Source: Streptomyces galbus
GTDB taxonomy: Bacteria; Actinomycetota; Actinomycetes; Streptomycetales; Streptomycetaceae
Assembly (NCBI RefSeq): GCF_005280195.1
Contig: NZ_SZPR01000022.1
Span: forward strand, 1-61,668
DNA: 61,668 bases
Reading direction: 5' to 3'
The translations under genes were made by a program, and so were the position numbers. Under the pieces are notes generated by a model, which saw only the letters and a list, made by a program, of their open reading frames with translations, had not been told where the DNA came from and did no database searches. Below, piece after piece: positions 16,765 through 24,834 of the stretch. Each line of letters starts with the position of its first letter. The stretch's first letter is position 1.

Positions 16765-19011
16765 ATGAGCAGATACGCACTACCGGCATGGCCGCACTGC
16801 GCATACGGTGCAGACCCTGCTGCCGATCCCGTCGGCTGCCGCGGCATCAACGTCCCCGGCCACACCGCGTGCTTCGCACACCTGGCTGACCCCGACCGCA
16901 ACGCCTATCTGAGCAGCCTGGCTCCCGGCGCCAGCATCGACCACCGGGGCATCACCTTCACTCCACCCCTCCTGAACGTCTTACTGGACACCCTTCGTGA
17001 CCCCACTACGGGGCACCCCCGCTTAGGCGAAGCCCGGTTCGAAGGGGCGACGTTCGAGGGCGACGCAGGGTTCGAGTCAGCGACCTTCGAGGGCGTCACA
17101 AGGTTCGAAGGGGCGACGTTCGAGGGCGCTGCCTGGTTCGGGTCGGCGACCTTCGAAGGCGACGCCTGGTTCAGGTCGACAACCTTCAAGGGCGACGCCT
17201 GGTTCAGGTCGACAACCTTCAAGGGCGACGCCTGGTTCAGATCGGCAACGTTCAGGGGGCACGTCGGGTTTAGATCGGCAACCTTCGAGAGCGACGCAGG
17301 GTTCGGATCTGCGATCTTCGAAACCCACGTCAGTTTCGCTTCTGCGATCTTTGAGGGCGATGCCTGGTTCGAGCCGACGACGTTCAAAGGCGTGGCCCGA
17401 TTCGTGTCGGCGATCTTTAAGGGCGATGCCTGCTTCGAGCCGACGACGTTTGAAGGCGACGCCCAGTTCGAATCGGCGACCTTCGAGGGCGATGCCCGGT
17501 TCGAGTCGGCGACCTTCGAGGGCGTCACAGGGTTCGAAGAGGCGACGTTCAAGGGCGTCGCCCGGTTCGAGTCGGCGACTTGCAAGGGCGTCGCCTGGTT
17601 CGAAGGGGCGACGTTCGAGGGCATCGCCTGGTTCGGGTCGGCGGCCTTCGAAGGGGACGCCTGGTTCAGTTCGGCGACTTTCGCAGACGTCGCCCAGTTC
17701 GGGTCGGCGACCTTCGGAGGCGCCGCATTGTTCAGGTCGGCCACCTTCCAGGGCGGCGCTGGGTTCTGGTCGGCGACCTTCGAGGGCATGGCCCTTTTCA
17801 ACTCGACGACCTTCGGGAGCGACGCCAGGTTCGAGTCGACGATCTTTGAGGGCGACGCCCGGTTCGAGTCAGCGACTTTCGGGGGCGACGCTCTGTTGGA
17901 GTCGGCGACCTTCACTAACGCTGACCAGTTGGGCCCTTTTGCGTGTGTCGGGCGCGTTGTGCTGTCCGGTGCGGCATTCGGTGGCCCGATGACCCTCTCG
18001 TTCGCTGCGCGCCGTCTGGAATGCCGTCGTACTCGCTGGTCATCGACGGCGGAGATCCGCCTGCGCTATGCCACGGTGGACTTCGCTCATGCCGTGTTCG
18101 AGTACCCCCTCACGATCGCAGCCGAGCCGGATCGGTTCGTGCTCAACAACGGCCGCCCGCTCGGCGAAGATCTCTTCCCGAGCGCGTACGACCCCGGGGT
18201 GCGGGTGGCGTCGCTGCGCGGGGTGGATGCGGCCCATCTGGTGCTGGCCGACCTGGACCTGTCGGAGTGTCTGTTCACGGGCACGGTCCACCTGGACCGG
18301 CTCCGTCTGGAGGGTGCTTGCATTTTTGATGCCGCTCCGCCGGCGGTGCACTGGCGGCGCTGGCGACCCGTGCGGTTCACCGAGCGCCGTGTCCTGGCCG
18401 AGGAACACCACTGGCGCGCCCGCCAGCCGGGAGCGGTGCCCGGCTGGGTTCACGGCACCGGGCGGGCAGGGCCGTTGCAGCTGGCTCCGGTGTACCGGGC
18501 GCTGCGCAAGGCCTTCGAGGACGGCAAACACGAGCCGGGGGCGGCGGACTTCTACTACGGGGAAATGGAGATGCGCCGCCACGCCGACGACATCCCCCGC
18601 AGCGAACGCGGGCTGCTGACGGCGTACTGGGCGCTGTCCGGCTACGGCCTGCGCGCCTCCCGGGCTTTGGCCTGGCTTGGGGCGGCCATGCTCGTCACCA
18701 TCGTCCTGCTGATGGCCTTCGGCCTCACACAGGACACCCCGAAGCAGACCGCAACCGGCACCGTCCCGGCCGGCGGCGGCAAGGTCACCTTCGAGATCGA
18801 CAAGGACGATCCCCAGAACCCCACCGGCGACCGGTTCACCGGTAAGCGCTTCGAGAAGGCCCTGAACGTCACCCTCAACTCGGTGGTGTTCCGCGCCTCC
18901 GGCCAGGACCTGACCACCGCCGGAACCTACATCGAGATGACCTCCCGCCTGAGCGAACCCATCCTCCTGGGCCTGGCCGTCCTCGCCGTCCGCAACCGCG
19001 TCAAACGCTGA
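16765..19011 (+). CDS. Membrane-anchored pentapeptide-repeat protein
   Basis: 748 residues. The N-terminal 40 residues hold a conserved Cys/His cluster (WPHCAYG, GCRGINVPGHTACFAHL), perhaps a metal site. Residues 90-386 are 27 consecutive 11-residue units, consensus A.FESATFEGD, with Phe spaced 5 and 6 residues apart as in Pentapeptide_4-type right-handed quadrilateral helices. A further domain follows, then a transmembrane helix (AWLGAAMLVTIVLLMAFGL, about 633-651), an outer or inner loop, and a second hydrophobic segment near the C-terminus (LSEPILLGLAVLAV). Related streptomycete proteins are of unknown function; a membrane sensor or channel-like role is conjecture. GGAG lies ten nt before the ATG. 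Confidence 0.85.
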   Translation: MSRYALPAWPHCAYGADPAADPVGCRGINVPGHTACFAHLADPDRNAYLSSLAPGASIDHRGITFTPPLLNVLLDTLRDPTTGHPRLGEARFEGATFEGDAGFESATFEGVTRFEGATFEGAAWFGSATFEGDAWFRSTTFKGDAWFRSTTFKGDAWFRSATFRGHVGFRSATFESDAGFGSAIFETHVSFASAIFEGDAWFEPTTFKGVARFVSAIFKGDACFEPTTFEGDAQFESATFEGDARFESATFEGVTGFEEATFKGVARFESATCKGVAWFEGATFEGIAWFGSAAFEGDAWFSSATFADVAQFGSATFGGAALFRSATFQGGAGFWSATFEGMALFNSTTFGSDARFESTIFEGDARFESATFGGDALLESATFTNADQLGPFACVGRVVLSGAAFGGPMTLSFAARRLECRRTRWSSTAEIRLRYATVDFAHAVFEYPLTIAAEPDRFVLNNGRPLGEDLFPSAYDPGVRVASLRGVDAAHLVLADLDLSECLFTGTVHLDRLRLEGACIFDAAPPAVHWRRWRPVRFTERRVLAEEHHWRARQPGAVPGWVHGTGRAGPLQLAPVYRALRKAFEDGKHEPGAADFYYGEMEMRRHADDIPRSERGLLTAYWALSGYGLRASRALAWLGAAMLVTIVLLMAFGLTQDTPKQTATGTVPAGGGKVTFEIDKDDPQNPTGDRFTGKRFEKALNVTLNSVVFRASGQDLTTAGTYIEMTSRLSEPILLGLAVLAVRNRVKR

Positions 19012-19183
19012 CAGCCCTGCCCTGACCCGCCGCGCCGGATGCGGTCGGCGAGATCCTCGGCGACCGCACCGACGACGACGTCATCGACTGACAGCGCCCG
19101 GCACGGGAAGGGGATCACCGCATCCCGTCCCCACCGCCCCGCAACGCGCGTACGGTGGCGATACGACCCGCCAGGAGGAACCG

Positions 19184-19480
19184 ATGAGCGCGCAGCCCGA
19201 GGAAGCTTCCGCCCTGCCGACCCCCGCGGCCGCTGCCCAGTTACTCGCTGAGCTGCGCGCCGACCGCCGTGCCGACACGTGGGTGCCCGCGTTCGAACAG
19301 GACTGGGCACGCGCGCTGGATGACGCCCGGCACTCCTTCAGCCTCACCCCGGTCCACCTGGTCATCCGCACCTGGCGGGCCCGCCTCGCCTCGGCTCCGG
19401 CTGTCGACGCCTTCATCGAGGGTGGGTGCGACGACTCCGACGGCATCGACCTGGACCAGGTCCTCGGAGCCCGGACGTGA
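19184..19480 (+). CDS. Putative antitoxin-like protein (DUF6247-like)
   Basis: 98 residues, ATG with AGGAGG nine nt upstream. The sequence (LRADRRADTWVPAFEQDWAR, then LVIRTWRARLASAP) resembles the actinobacterial DUF6247 group, which is commonly encoded just before a RelE-like protein. The next gene starts within its stop codon (GTGA), the organisation of a type II toxin-antitoxin operon. Function is inferred from this pairing, not from a defined motif. Confidence 0.6.
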   Translation: MSAQPEEASALPTPAAAAQLLAELRADRRADTWVPAFEQDWARALDDARHSFSLTPVHLVIRTWRARLASAPAVDAFIEGGCDDSDGIDLDQVLGART

Positions 19481-19743
19481 GCGACGCACAACCGCCCCGG
19501 CCCGCCCGCCTGTCGCCCCAAGCAGCAGGCGCCATCAAGGAGTTGCCCGGCCACGCACGCGAGATGCTGAGGGACGTCCTGGACATCGCCGGCCGCGACC
19601 CGTGGTCGTTCCCGCCCTTCAACCCCCGCGACCCCGAAGGCGAGGACGTCCGATCCGCTTCGGTCGGACAGCTCACCGCCGTCTACTGGATCAACCGCCC
19701 GGCCGGACGCCTGTACGTCGTGGACATCGTCTGGCTCGGCTGA
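19477..19743 (+). CDS. Putative RelE/ParE-like toxin
   Basis: 88 residues from the GTG overlapping the previous stop. The layout matches the RelE/ParE fold: an N-terminal helix pair (LSPQAAGAIKELPGHAREML), then strands EDVRSASVGQLTAVYWINRP and GRLYVVDIVWLG, with the late Arg/Tyr region typical of these nucleases. The Val-Asp-Ile-Val-Trp end replaces the usual V.H. strand. It is shorter than most toxins and the catalytic residues are not obvious, so activity is uncertain. Confidence 0.6.
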   Translation: MSDAQPPRPARLSPQAAGAIKELPGHAREMLRDVLDIAGRDPWSFPPFNPRDPEGEDVRSASVGQLTAVYWINRPAGRLYVVDIVWLG

Positions 19744-19778
19744 AATCTTCGACCAAGCCGCTCCGCCCCCGGCATGTC

Positions 19779-20658
19779 AGCGCCGGGACCTGGGTACGGG
19801 CCGTCGAACGGCACCGACAGACCACCGACCCGGTGCGCGCCACGGCACGACGCACCCTGGCCAACCTCGGCGAACTCGCGCTGCTGGGCTGGCCCGGCAC
19901 CATCCTGCCCAACCCTCTGGTGAGCGAGCTCGCCACACTCGCCCGAACCGCGGGGCTCACCCTGCCGTGGACCGAGGAGCTCGCCGCTGACATCTTCATG
20001 GGCACCTTCACGCCCAAGTTCCCCGACGCCGCGCGGGCTGCGGCCGAACTCCTCGACGGCACCCTGTACGCGGCCTACTACGGAATTGACTGCGCGGCCG
20101 TCGTCGACCTAGGGCAGGAGGCCGCCGATGCCAGGGCGCCGCGGTGCTTCGCAGTTCGCGGCGCTGTGCCACGAGCGGGCCGGCGTCGTGGGGACGACCT
20201 GGCTGTCGGTCGCCCAGGGGGGCGCGGTGATCGAGCAGGCCCAGATCCTCACCATGCACAACCTCGCCCTGCTCACCGGCCCGGTCGGTGTGACTCCACC
20301 GTCCGGCTGGGCGGCACTTGCCCGCGGAGCGTTCGCCACCACCTGCCGCCTGGCCGCGCGGATTCATGGCAACCCGCGGCCGCTGACGACCATCAAGGAC
20401 ATGGCCTACGCCTGGCGGCAGGTCCTGTTCTACCTGTCGATGGCCACCGCCGACGAGCGCGATGCCGTCCTGGAGCAGTTCGACGACGACGTGGCGCGGT
20501 ATCCGGACGATGCCCGTGGGCGCCTCGCGCCGGTTTTGGCGGGAGTGCGTCTCGTGCGTGAGGGCGGCGACTTCGGCCCCGGTGACGATCCGGCGGACGG
20601 CGGCGCACGCCGGCTCGTCGGCTGGACACCCGTCGGCCGCCACTGGCTCCAGGCATAG
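19779..20658 (+). pseudogene. Broken conserved streptomycete gene (N-terminus missing, one frameshift)
   Basis: One frame reads WVRAVERHRQTTDPVRATAR, LPWTEELAADIFMGTFTPKF and TLYAAYYGIDCAAVVDL. A second, from about 20128, continues FAALCHERAGV, then VIEQAQILTMHNLALLTGPV and TTIKDMAYAWRQVLFYLSMA to 20658. I recall a large streptomycete protein with these segments in this order. The shift lies at about 20,105-20,130. No start codon is present upstream in the first frame, so the N-terminal half has also been lost. Function unknown. Confidence 0.6.
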
Positions 20659-20699
20659 GGCAGGCGCCCGCAGCCCGCACGCCGAACGGACCTGCGCGA

Positions 20700-20880
20700 C
20701 AAGTTGGCTGCCAAATACCGCGAGTCCCAGATACCGATGCTTCACCAGTGGTCGCGGGTGACGGCCGAGGCACTGGTCGGCGGGGTCACCGGCCAGCTGG
20801 CGGCTCCCGCGTCGCTGCTGCTGGCCCGCTACGACGATGCGGGCAGGCTCCGGGCGCCAGTACGTCGTCGACTGACCAGG
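20700..20880 (+). pseudogene. Fragment of an ATP-dependent DNA ligase
   Basis: HQWSRVTAEALVGGVTGQLA and PASLLLARYDDAGRLR match the ligase at 3912-4886 around its motif V and the start of its OB-fold (VRTTAEAIIGAVTGSLMAP, LLGRYDATGRLQ). Nothing before or after in any frame completes the gene. Opposite in orientation to the 4-kb copy. Confidence 0.6.
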
Positions 20881-20962
20881 TCTGCACCTTGGACGCCGTC
20901 TTGGGTATCCGCATCGAACGCGCTCCCGGCCGCGTCCCGGCCCTCGGCGGCGCACCGCTGTT

Positions 20963-21445
20963 TCAGCGAGGTGGCCTGACGTCGCGGCGGCTGACCGCCG
21001 CCGTGCCGCCCAGTTCGTCCAGGAGACCAATGAGGACGGACCGGGCCGCGTCGAAGTCCGGCGTGCCGGTGCGCTCCCGCAGACGTCGTTCGAGCCGTTG
21101 CCGCGCGTCCCGGGCGGCGGTGACCGCTGCCTTGCCCCGGCGGGTGAGGGCGACGTGGCGGACACGGGCGTCGTGCGCGCTCGGCAGGCGCTCGACGTAA
21201 CCAAGCTGCTCCAGCTCAGCGACCACTTTCGATGCTCCCTGCTGGGTCATGTCGAGTCTGGCCGACAGGTCGCTCACGGTCGGCCGGGCGTCGATCAGGT
21301 GCTGGAAGACGTACCCGTGGGACGTCCTGAGGTCGCCGAACCCCTGCGCGGCGAGGTCCTCCTGGACGGCGCCGGCGGCGGCGGAGCCGACGAAGAGGGC
21401 GAGGGTGCCCAGGTCGAGGTCGGACGGGTCGACTGGTGTGCTCAT
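20963..21445 (-). CDS. MarR-family transcriptional regulator
   Basis: 160 residues from the ATG at 21445. A typical winged-helix: helix-turn-helix PTVSDLSARLDMTQQGASKV, recognition helix to VAELEQLGYVER, and wing HDARVRHVALTRRG. It faces a divergent NTF2-like gene, and the 50-nt gap contains two palindromes (21465-21476 and 21479-21490) over a clear promoter. Autoregulation and repression of the neighbour, relieved by a small-molecule ligand, are the expected behaviour. Ends next to a ligase fragment. Confidence 0.88.
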   Translation of the reverse strand: MSTPVDPSDLDLGTLALFVGSAAAGAVQEDLAAQGFGDLRTSHGYVFQHLIDARPTVSDLSARLDMTQQGASKVVAELEQLGYVERLPSAHDARVRHVALTRRGKAAVTAARDARQRLERRLRERTGTPDFDAARSVLIGLLDELGGTAAVSRRDVRPPR

Positions 21446-21460
21446 GAGGCCAGTCTCTAT

Positions 21461-21490
21461 TTGACAACCATGGTTGTGCAACTATGGTTG
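21461..21490 (+). promoter_or_regulatory. Promoter overlapped by two MarR operator palindromes
   Basis: TTGACA (21461-21466), 17-nt spacer, TATGGT (21484-21489). CAACCATGGTTG (21465-21476) is a perfect 12-bp palindrome; CAACTATGGTTG (21479-21490) differs at one position. Their centres are 14 bp apart. The ATG of the next gene (21496) falls at the expected transcription start, so the mRNA is probably leaderless. Confidence 0.75.
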
Positions 21491-21495
21491 TGCTT

Positions 21496-21912
21496 ATGAG
21501 TGAAGAGAGCACCCATCCCTACGTCCATACCGCCCTGCGCTACCACGAGGCGGTGGCCCGGTTGGCGCCGCCGGAGGAGCTGGAGGACTTCCTGCACCCG
21601 GACATGGTCCACACTCAGCTCCCCAACGCGCTGTTCCCGGCCGGTGTCGAGCGCGACCTGACAGCCACCCTCGCCGCGTCGGCTACGGCCCGCTCGTTGC
21701 TGACCGGCCAGGACTATAAGGTCCTGAACGCGGTGGCGTCCGGCTCCCAGGTGGCCCTGGAGGTGGTCTGGTCGGGCACACTCGCCGTCCCCTTCGGGAC
21801 CCTGCCGGCCGGCCACATCATGCGCGCACACATCGCGGCATTCCTTGAGTTCCGGGACGGCAAGATCATCGCCCAGCGCAACTACGACTGCTACGAGCCC
21901 CTCCCCGCTTGA
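21496..21912 (+). CDS. SnoaL-like / NTF2-fold protein
   Basis: 138 residues. The pattern HEAVARLAPPEELEDFLHPD, RDLTATLAASATARSLLTGQ and IAAFLEFRDGKIIAQRNYD-CYEP is that of NTF2-like (SnoaL, ketosteroid-isomerase fold) small proteins, which bind hydrophobic ligands or act as isomerases or hydrolases. The substrate is unknown. I chose the ATG at 21496 because the promoter occupies the sequence before it; it would be the first transcribed codon. Probably controlled by the divergent MarR regulator. Confidence 0.75.
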   Translation: MSEESTHPYVHTALRYHEAVARLAPPEELEDFLHPDMVHTQLPNALFPAGVERDLTATLAASATARSLLTGQDYKVLNAVASGSQVALEVVWSGTLAVPFGTLPAGHIMRAHIAAFLEFRDGKIIAQRNYDCYEPLPA

Positions 21913-22004
21913 CCCTTCGACCGCGGCCCTCAGCGCACCGCTGATACCGCCTGCACCCGCCGCGCACGGGTGGATGCGAGTGGAAGGGGGGAGCGGGCTG
22001 GGCG

Positions 22005-22036
22005 TTGTTCTGCTCCCGCATAACAAACCGGTTTAC
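22005..22036 (-). promoter_or_regulatory. 32-bp operator-like element, copy A (inverted)
   Basis: On the minus strand this reads GTAAACCGGTTT, GTTATG, six bases, CAGAAC, AA. It matches copy B (23311-23342) in 23 of the 26 bases outside the six-base spacer or better. It contains the palindrome AAACCGGTTT and a GTTCTG-N6-CATAAC inverted repeat. It lies 130 nt beyond the 3' end of the two-gene winged-helix operon, in a 253-nt gap that is otherwise empty. Confidence 0.6.
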
Positions 22037-22165
22037 CTGGTGCTACCGGATCGGCCGTGGCGGGCATGAAGAAGGCGCCGCACCCCGGAGGGCGCGGCGC
22101 CTGTGGTCTTCACGGGGGCGGGCCAGGAGACCGCTGGAGGGCCGCTCAGGGCCTCGGTGGGAGTT

Positions 22166-22585
22166 TCAGCCGGTGGCGTCGAGGTTGGCCGTCTGAGCGG
22201 CGTAGCGGGCTCGTCGCTGCTCGGTGAAGCTTTCGGGGTCGACGGCTTTGATCTCGGGTACGGCCATGACGGGGGAGGAGACCGCGCCGCCGGTCAGCAG
22301 GGGGTGGAGCTGGTAGCGGCCGTCGCCGAGGCGCCAGGCGAGTCCGCACTCGCGCAGTTCCTTGAAGCCGCGGTTGACGGTGGGCTTGCTCGCGCCGAGC
22401 TCGGCGCACATCTCGTTCTGGCTGATCTCGGCGGTGCCGGTCTCGGGGTCGCTGAGGTAGAGCAGTTCGTCGAGGACGCGGCGGGCGGCGGTGGAGACGT
22501 CGACCAGGGCCAGGAGGCGGAAGGCGTCACGGGCGATCGTGACGGGCGCCTCGGTGGGAGGGCTGGGGACGTAGGAGCTGCTCAC
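22166..22585 (-). CDS. Winged-helix DNA-binding protein
   Basis: 139 residues from the GTG at 22585 (GTGAGG upstream). HTH and wing: TAEISQNEMCAELGASKPTV, then NRGFKELRECGLAWRLGDGR-YQLHP. It looks like the winged-helix of MarR or RepL-type proteins without their other domains. It follows the RepL-like gene after 55 nt, forming a two-gene operon whose ends carry inverted copies of a 32-bp element. A role in copy control or replication is inferred from that setting. Confidence 0.6.
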   Translation of the reverse strand: MSSSYVPSPPTEAPVTIARDAFRLLALVDVSTAARRVLDELLYLSDPETGTAEISQNEMCAELGASKPTVNRGFKELRECGLAWRLGDGRYQLHPLLTGGAVSSPVMAVPEIKAVDPESFTEQRRARYAAQTANLDATG

Positions 22586-22640
22586 GGAGCCTCACCGCTT
22601 CCGATCAGGTTGGCGTGTATCGAGGATATGCCGCGCGCGG

Positions 22641-23261
22641 TCATGCGCTCGCCCTGCGTACGGGCCGCCGCTGCCGGAGCGTGACGACCTTCTCCTTGCG
22701 GCGGGCGGCCTCGGCGGCCTTCTTCTCCGCCTCGCGGGCCTGGCGCCACTCGGTGGGGTAGTCGGGGTGCGGGATGATGCACGCCGGGGCGCCCGCGCTG
22801 TTCCACAGCACCTGCCACTTCTCCTGCTCGCCGGAGGTGCCGGCCACCGTCAGCCACGGGTTCAGCTGGAGGATGCCGCGCTTGGCGGTGCGCACCCAGC
22901 CGATGTGCGCAAAAAACTGCGACGCCTCGTTCACCGAGGCGGCCGACAGGTTGCACCGGGCCTGCAGATCGCGCTGAGTCGCCCTGACGAAGCCGCGGGC
23001 GGCGGCCCGGGTGGTGTCGTCGGCGCGGTTGGCGTTCTGCAGCGCCACGAGCTTGCACCAGACCTGGAACCAGCTCCCGGGCATCTTCAGGCCGCCGAGC
23101 ACGTCCATCAGCAGCCGGGCGTCCAGGACGTAGCCGCTGCACTGCGCGCTCGCGGCGAACTCGCGGCCCTTGATCTTCTCCACGCCCAGGATCAGGCCGC
23201 CCTTGCCGTCCGACCGCGCGACGACGCGCTCGCCGGGGCGGACGATCGGCAGCTGTTGCAT
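22641..23261 (-). CDS. RepL-like winged-helix replication/regulatory protein
   Basis: 206 residues from the ATG at 23261, which has GGAGG seven nt upstream; an ATG 24 nt earlier lacks one. The central part (FVRATQRDLQARCNLSAASV, then ASQFFAHIGWVRTAKRGILQ-LNPWLTVAG) follows the winged-helix plus LNP...G pattern of RepL-type plasmid replication proteins. The C-terminus is a long basic helix (EAEKKAAEAARRKEKVV). GTTCTG-N6-CAGAAC repeats stand directly upstream. Either a plasmid initiator or an autoregulated transcription factor; I favour replication because of the array of binding sites. Confidence 0.5.
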   Translation of the reverse strand: MQQLPIVRPGERVVARSDGKGGLILGVEKIKGREFAASAQCSGYVLDARLLMDVLGGLKMPGSWFQVWCKLVALQNANRADDTTRAAARGFVRATQRDLQARCNLSAASVNEASQFFAHIGWVRTAKRGILQLNPWLTVAGTSGEQEKWQVLWNSAGAPACIIPHPDYPTEWRQAREAEKKAAEAARRKEKVVTLRQRRPVRRASA

Positions 23262-23310
23262 CTGCGGTCCTCCAGCGATGATCAACGTTCGGGCAGCACG
23301 GTAGCACTAT

Positions 23311-23342
23311 GTAAACCGCTTTGTTCTGGATAGGCAGAACAA
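23311..23342 (+). promoter_or_regulatory. 32-bp operator-like element, copy B
   Basis: GTAAACCGCTTT, GTTCTG, six bases, CAGAAC, AA. The GTTCTG-N6-CAGAAC part is a perfect inverted repeat (23323-23340). It lies 50 nt upstream of the RepL-like start codon and is inverted relative to copy A. Confidence 0.65.
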
Positions 23343-23390
23343 GCAGTGCCCCACAGGCACCTGACGTTGCGCCAGCTCCGGGGGCTGTGT

Positions 23391-23440
23391 GTTCTGAATC
23401 ACCAGAACGCCCGGGACGCGTTTGTTCTGCAGATCCGCGA
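23391..23440 (+). repeat. Further GTTCTG repeats (copies C and D)
   Basis: 23391-23408 is a second perfect GTTCTG-N6-CAGAAC inverted repeat. 23421-23442 (TTTGTTCTG, six bases, CGCGACAA) is a degenerate copy. Centres of B and C are 68 bp apart and the start of D is 33 bp after C. Together with copy B they form an array upstream of the RepL-like gene. Confidence 0.6.
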
Positions 23441-23528
23441 CAAACGGTCTCACATCACCCCAGGTCAGAGCCGGTTTCAGCCCGGAACGCTCTTATGCGT
23501 CACTAGAGCCCCGGCCGTCACCGAACCT

Positions 23529-23569
23529 CCGGCCGTTCGCGCAGGGCACTGCCCTGCGCGAACGGCCGG
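23529..23569. repeat. 41-nt perfect palindrome (20-bp arms, 1-nt centre)
   Basis: Arm CCGGCCGTTCGCGCAGGGCA, then C, then its exact reverse complement. It can form a very stable hairpin or cruciform. There is no T-tract on either side. It lies 90 nt beyond the GTTCTG array and ahead of a broken gene, so either a factor-independent terminator or an origin-associated cruciform. The rest of 23,443-23,762 holds no recognisable gene. Confidence 0.75.
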
Positions 23570-23762
23570 CAGCAGCGGGCGTGTCGGCGCTGACCACCGG
23601 ATCGAGAAGCCGTCGTTGCTGAGCTCGCCTAGCGTGCGGCGCCCCGCGCCGGTCGTCTACGGACGCGGGGGAGGGCAGCGTGGGTGCGCTCTCGCCGGCG
23701 GTGACCACGGGGTGCCAGCCGTGGCGGTCCAGGGCGTCGACCCTGATGAGCGAACCAGGCAA

Positions 23763-24349
23763 ATGGGCGGCGGGCTGACGTACTTTCGCACCTATGACGC
23801 TTGGCTTGAGATCCCGGCTGGTGGCCCAGTGAGCGGCTGGTGGGCCTACTTGGAGGAATGGATCCGCCGAGAGGTCGACGCAGACGTGCTGCGCGACCGA
23901 CGGATGTCGGCAATCAGGTCCGTGTCGGAGGCCCTGCGCCCGTTGGGGCTGAGCTTGCATGAGGCAGAGCGGGTGGTCCACTCGCGATACGAGACTCTCG
24001 GCGACCAGGTGCAGCACACGCCGCCCGATCCGCTCGATATTCCGTCGCTCGCAGCCCGTGCCGCAGCTCTCCCGGGCCGTGTAGCTGCGGTCGAGGCCCT
24101 CTGGGACGGCGCGATACCGTGCACGATTGGTTCGTGCTGCTGATTGCAGTCCTGGACGACCCAGACCGGGAAGGCCACTTGGCGACCGTCTACCAACGCC
24201 GCGGCTCCCCAGCGGGCGCTGCCGCCGCCGAGGTCGGCCGAGCACTGGCCAGCCACCTTGGCGTGCCGTTCCACTTTGCCTCGCCGGACGTTCCTGACGA
24301 CGAGGCACCCCGCTGGCGAACAGGCCAGCCGCTGGCCGAAGAGCCGTGA
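23763..24349 (+). pseudogene. Conserved hypothetical gene with a two-base insertion
   Basis: The first frame reads YFRTYDAWLEIPAGGPVSGW, EEWIRREVDADVLRDRRMSA and GRVAAVEALWDG. The second starts VHDWFVLLIAVLDDPDREGH and ends LGVPFHFASPDVPDDEAPRW. I recall one streptomycete family in which WDG.TVHDWF is continuous. The DNA at 24107-24121 reads GGC-GC-GATACCGTGCAC, so removing one duplicated GC restores the frame. Function unknown. Confidence 0.6.
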
Positions 24350-24834
24350 TGCCTCAGCTTGTTCCGGCGCCACTGCCTCCGACGGCATCAGCAACCAAAA
24401 GCACCAGGTGTGCACGCCCAATGTCCCTACTCCCCCCCCCGGAGCTGCTGCCCGGCTTTCGCCAGCTTCCCCGGCCGCGCGCCGAGCAGCTCTGTGGCTG
24501 AGGCAGCTTCGCGTGCGGCTTGGCCACTTCAGCGCGGGTCGTGGAGGGCAGCATCGGCTCTGAGTCTCGGGGGGTAACGGCCGGGACGCTCAACAGCCTT
24601 GAAGCGTGGCGGGTCCCGGTGGGCGGTTCCGCCGCCCAGCCCTGGGGGCTGTTCGGCTCCGGTACCTCCGCACGTCGAATGTGCAGCGCGCATATCGCGG
24701 CTTCCTTTCTATGGCTGGCCTTGCGCGCCCGCGAAAAAGCCTTGCGGACACTGACCAGCGTCCCGGCCGCCCCCTGACCTCGGCCACAGCAGCGAACGGA
24801 ATGGCCGGACACCTGGGAGCGAAGCCGGCCAGCG
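24350..24834. other. 485-nt stretch without a recognisable gene
   Basis: No frame on either strand gives a convincing protein. It contains a run of nine C at 24432-24440. In the frame of the next ORF, codons after a stop at 24775 already look protein-like (EWPDTWERSRPAML), so the last 60 nt may belong to a lost gene. Confidence 0.4.

Noticed and set aside
17032..17922. Tandem 33-bp repeats as a minisatellite
   Set aside because: Fully explained by the pentapeptide-type coding repeats.
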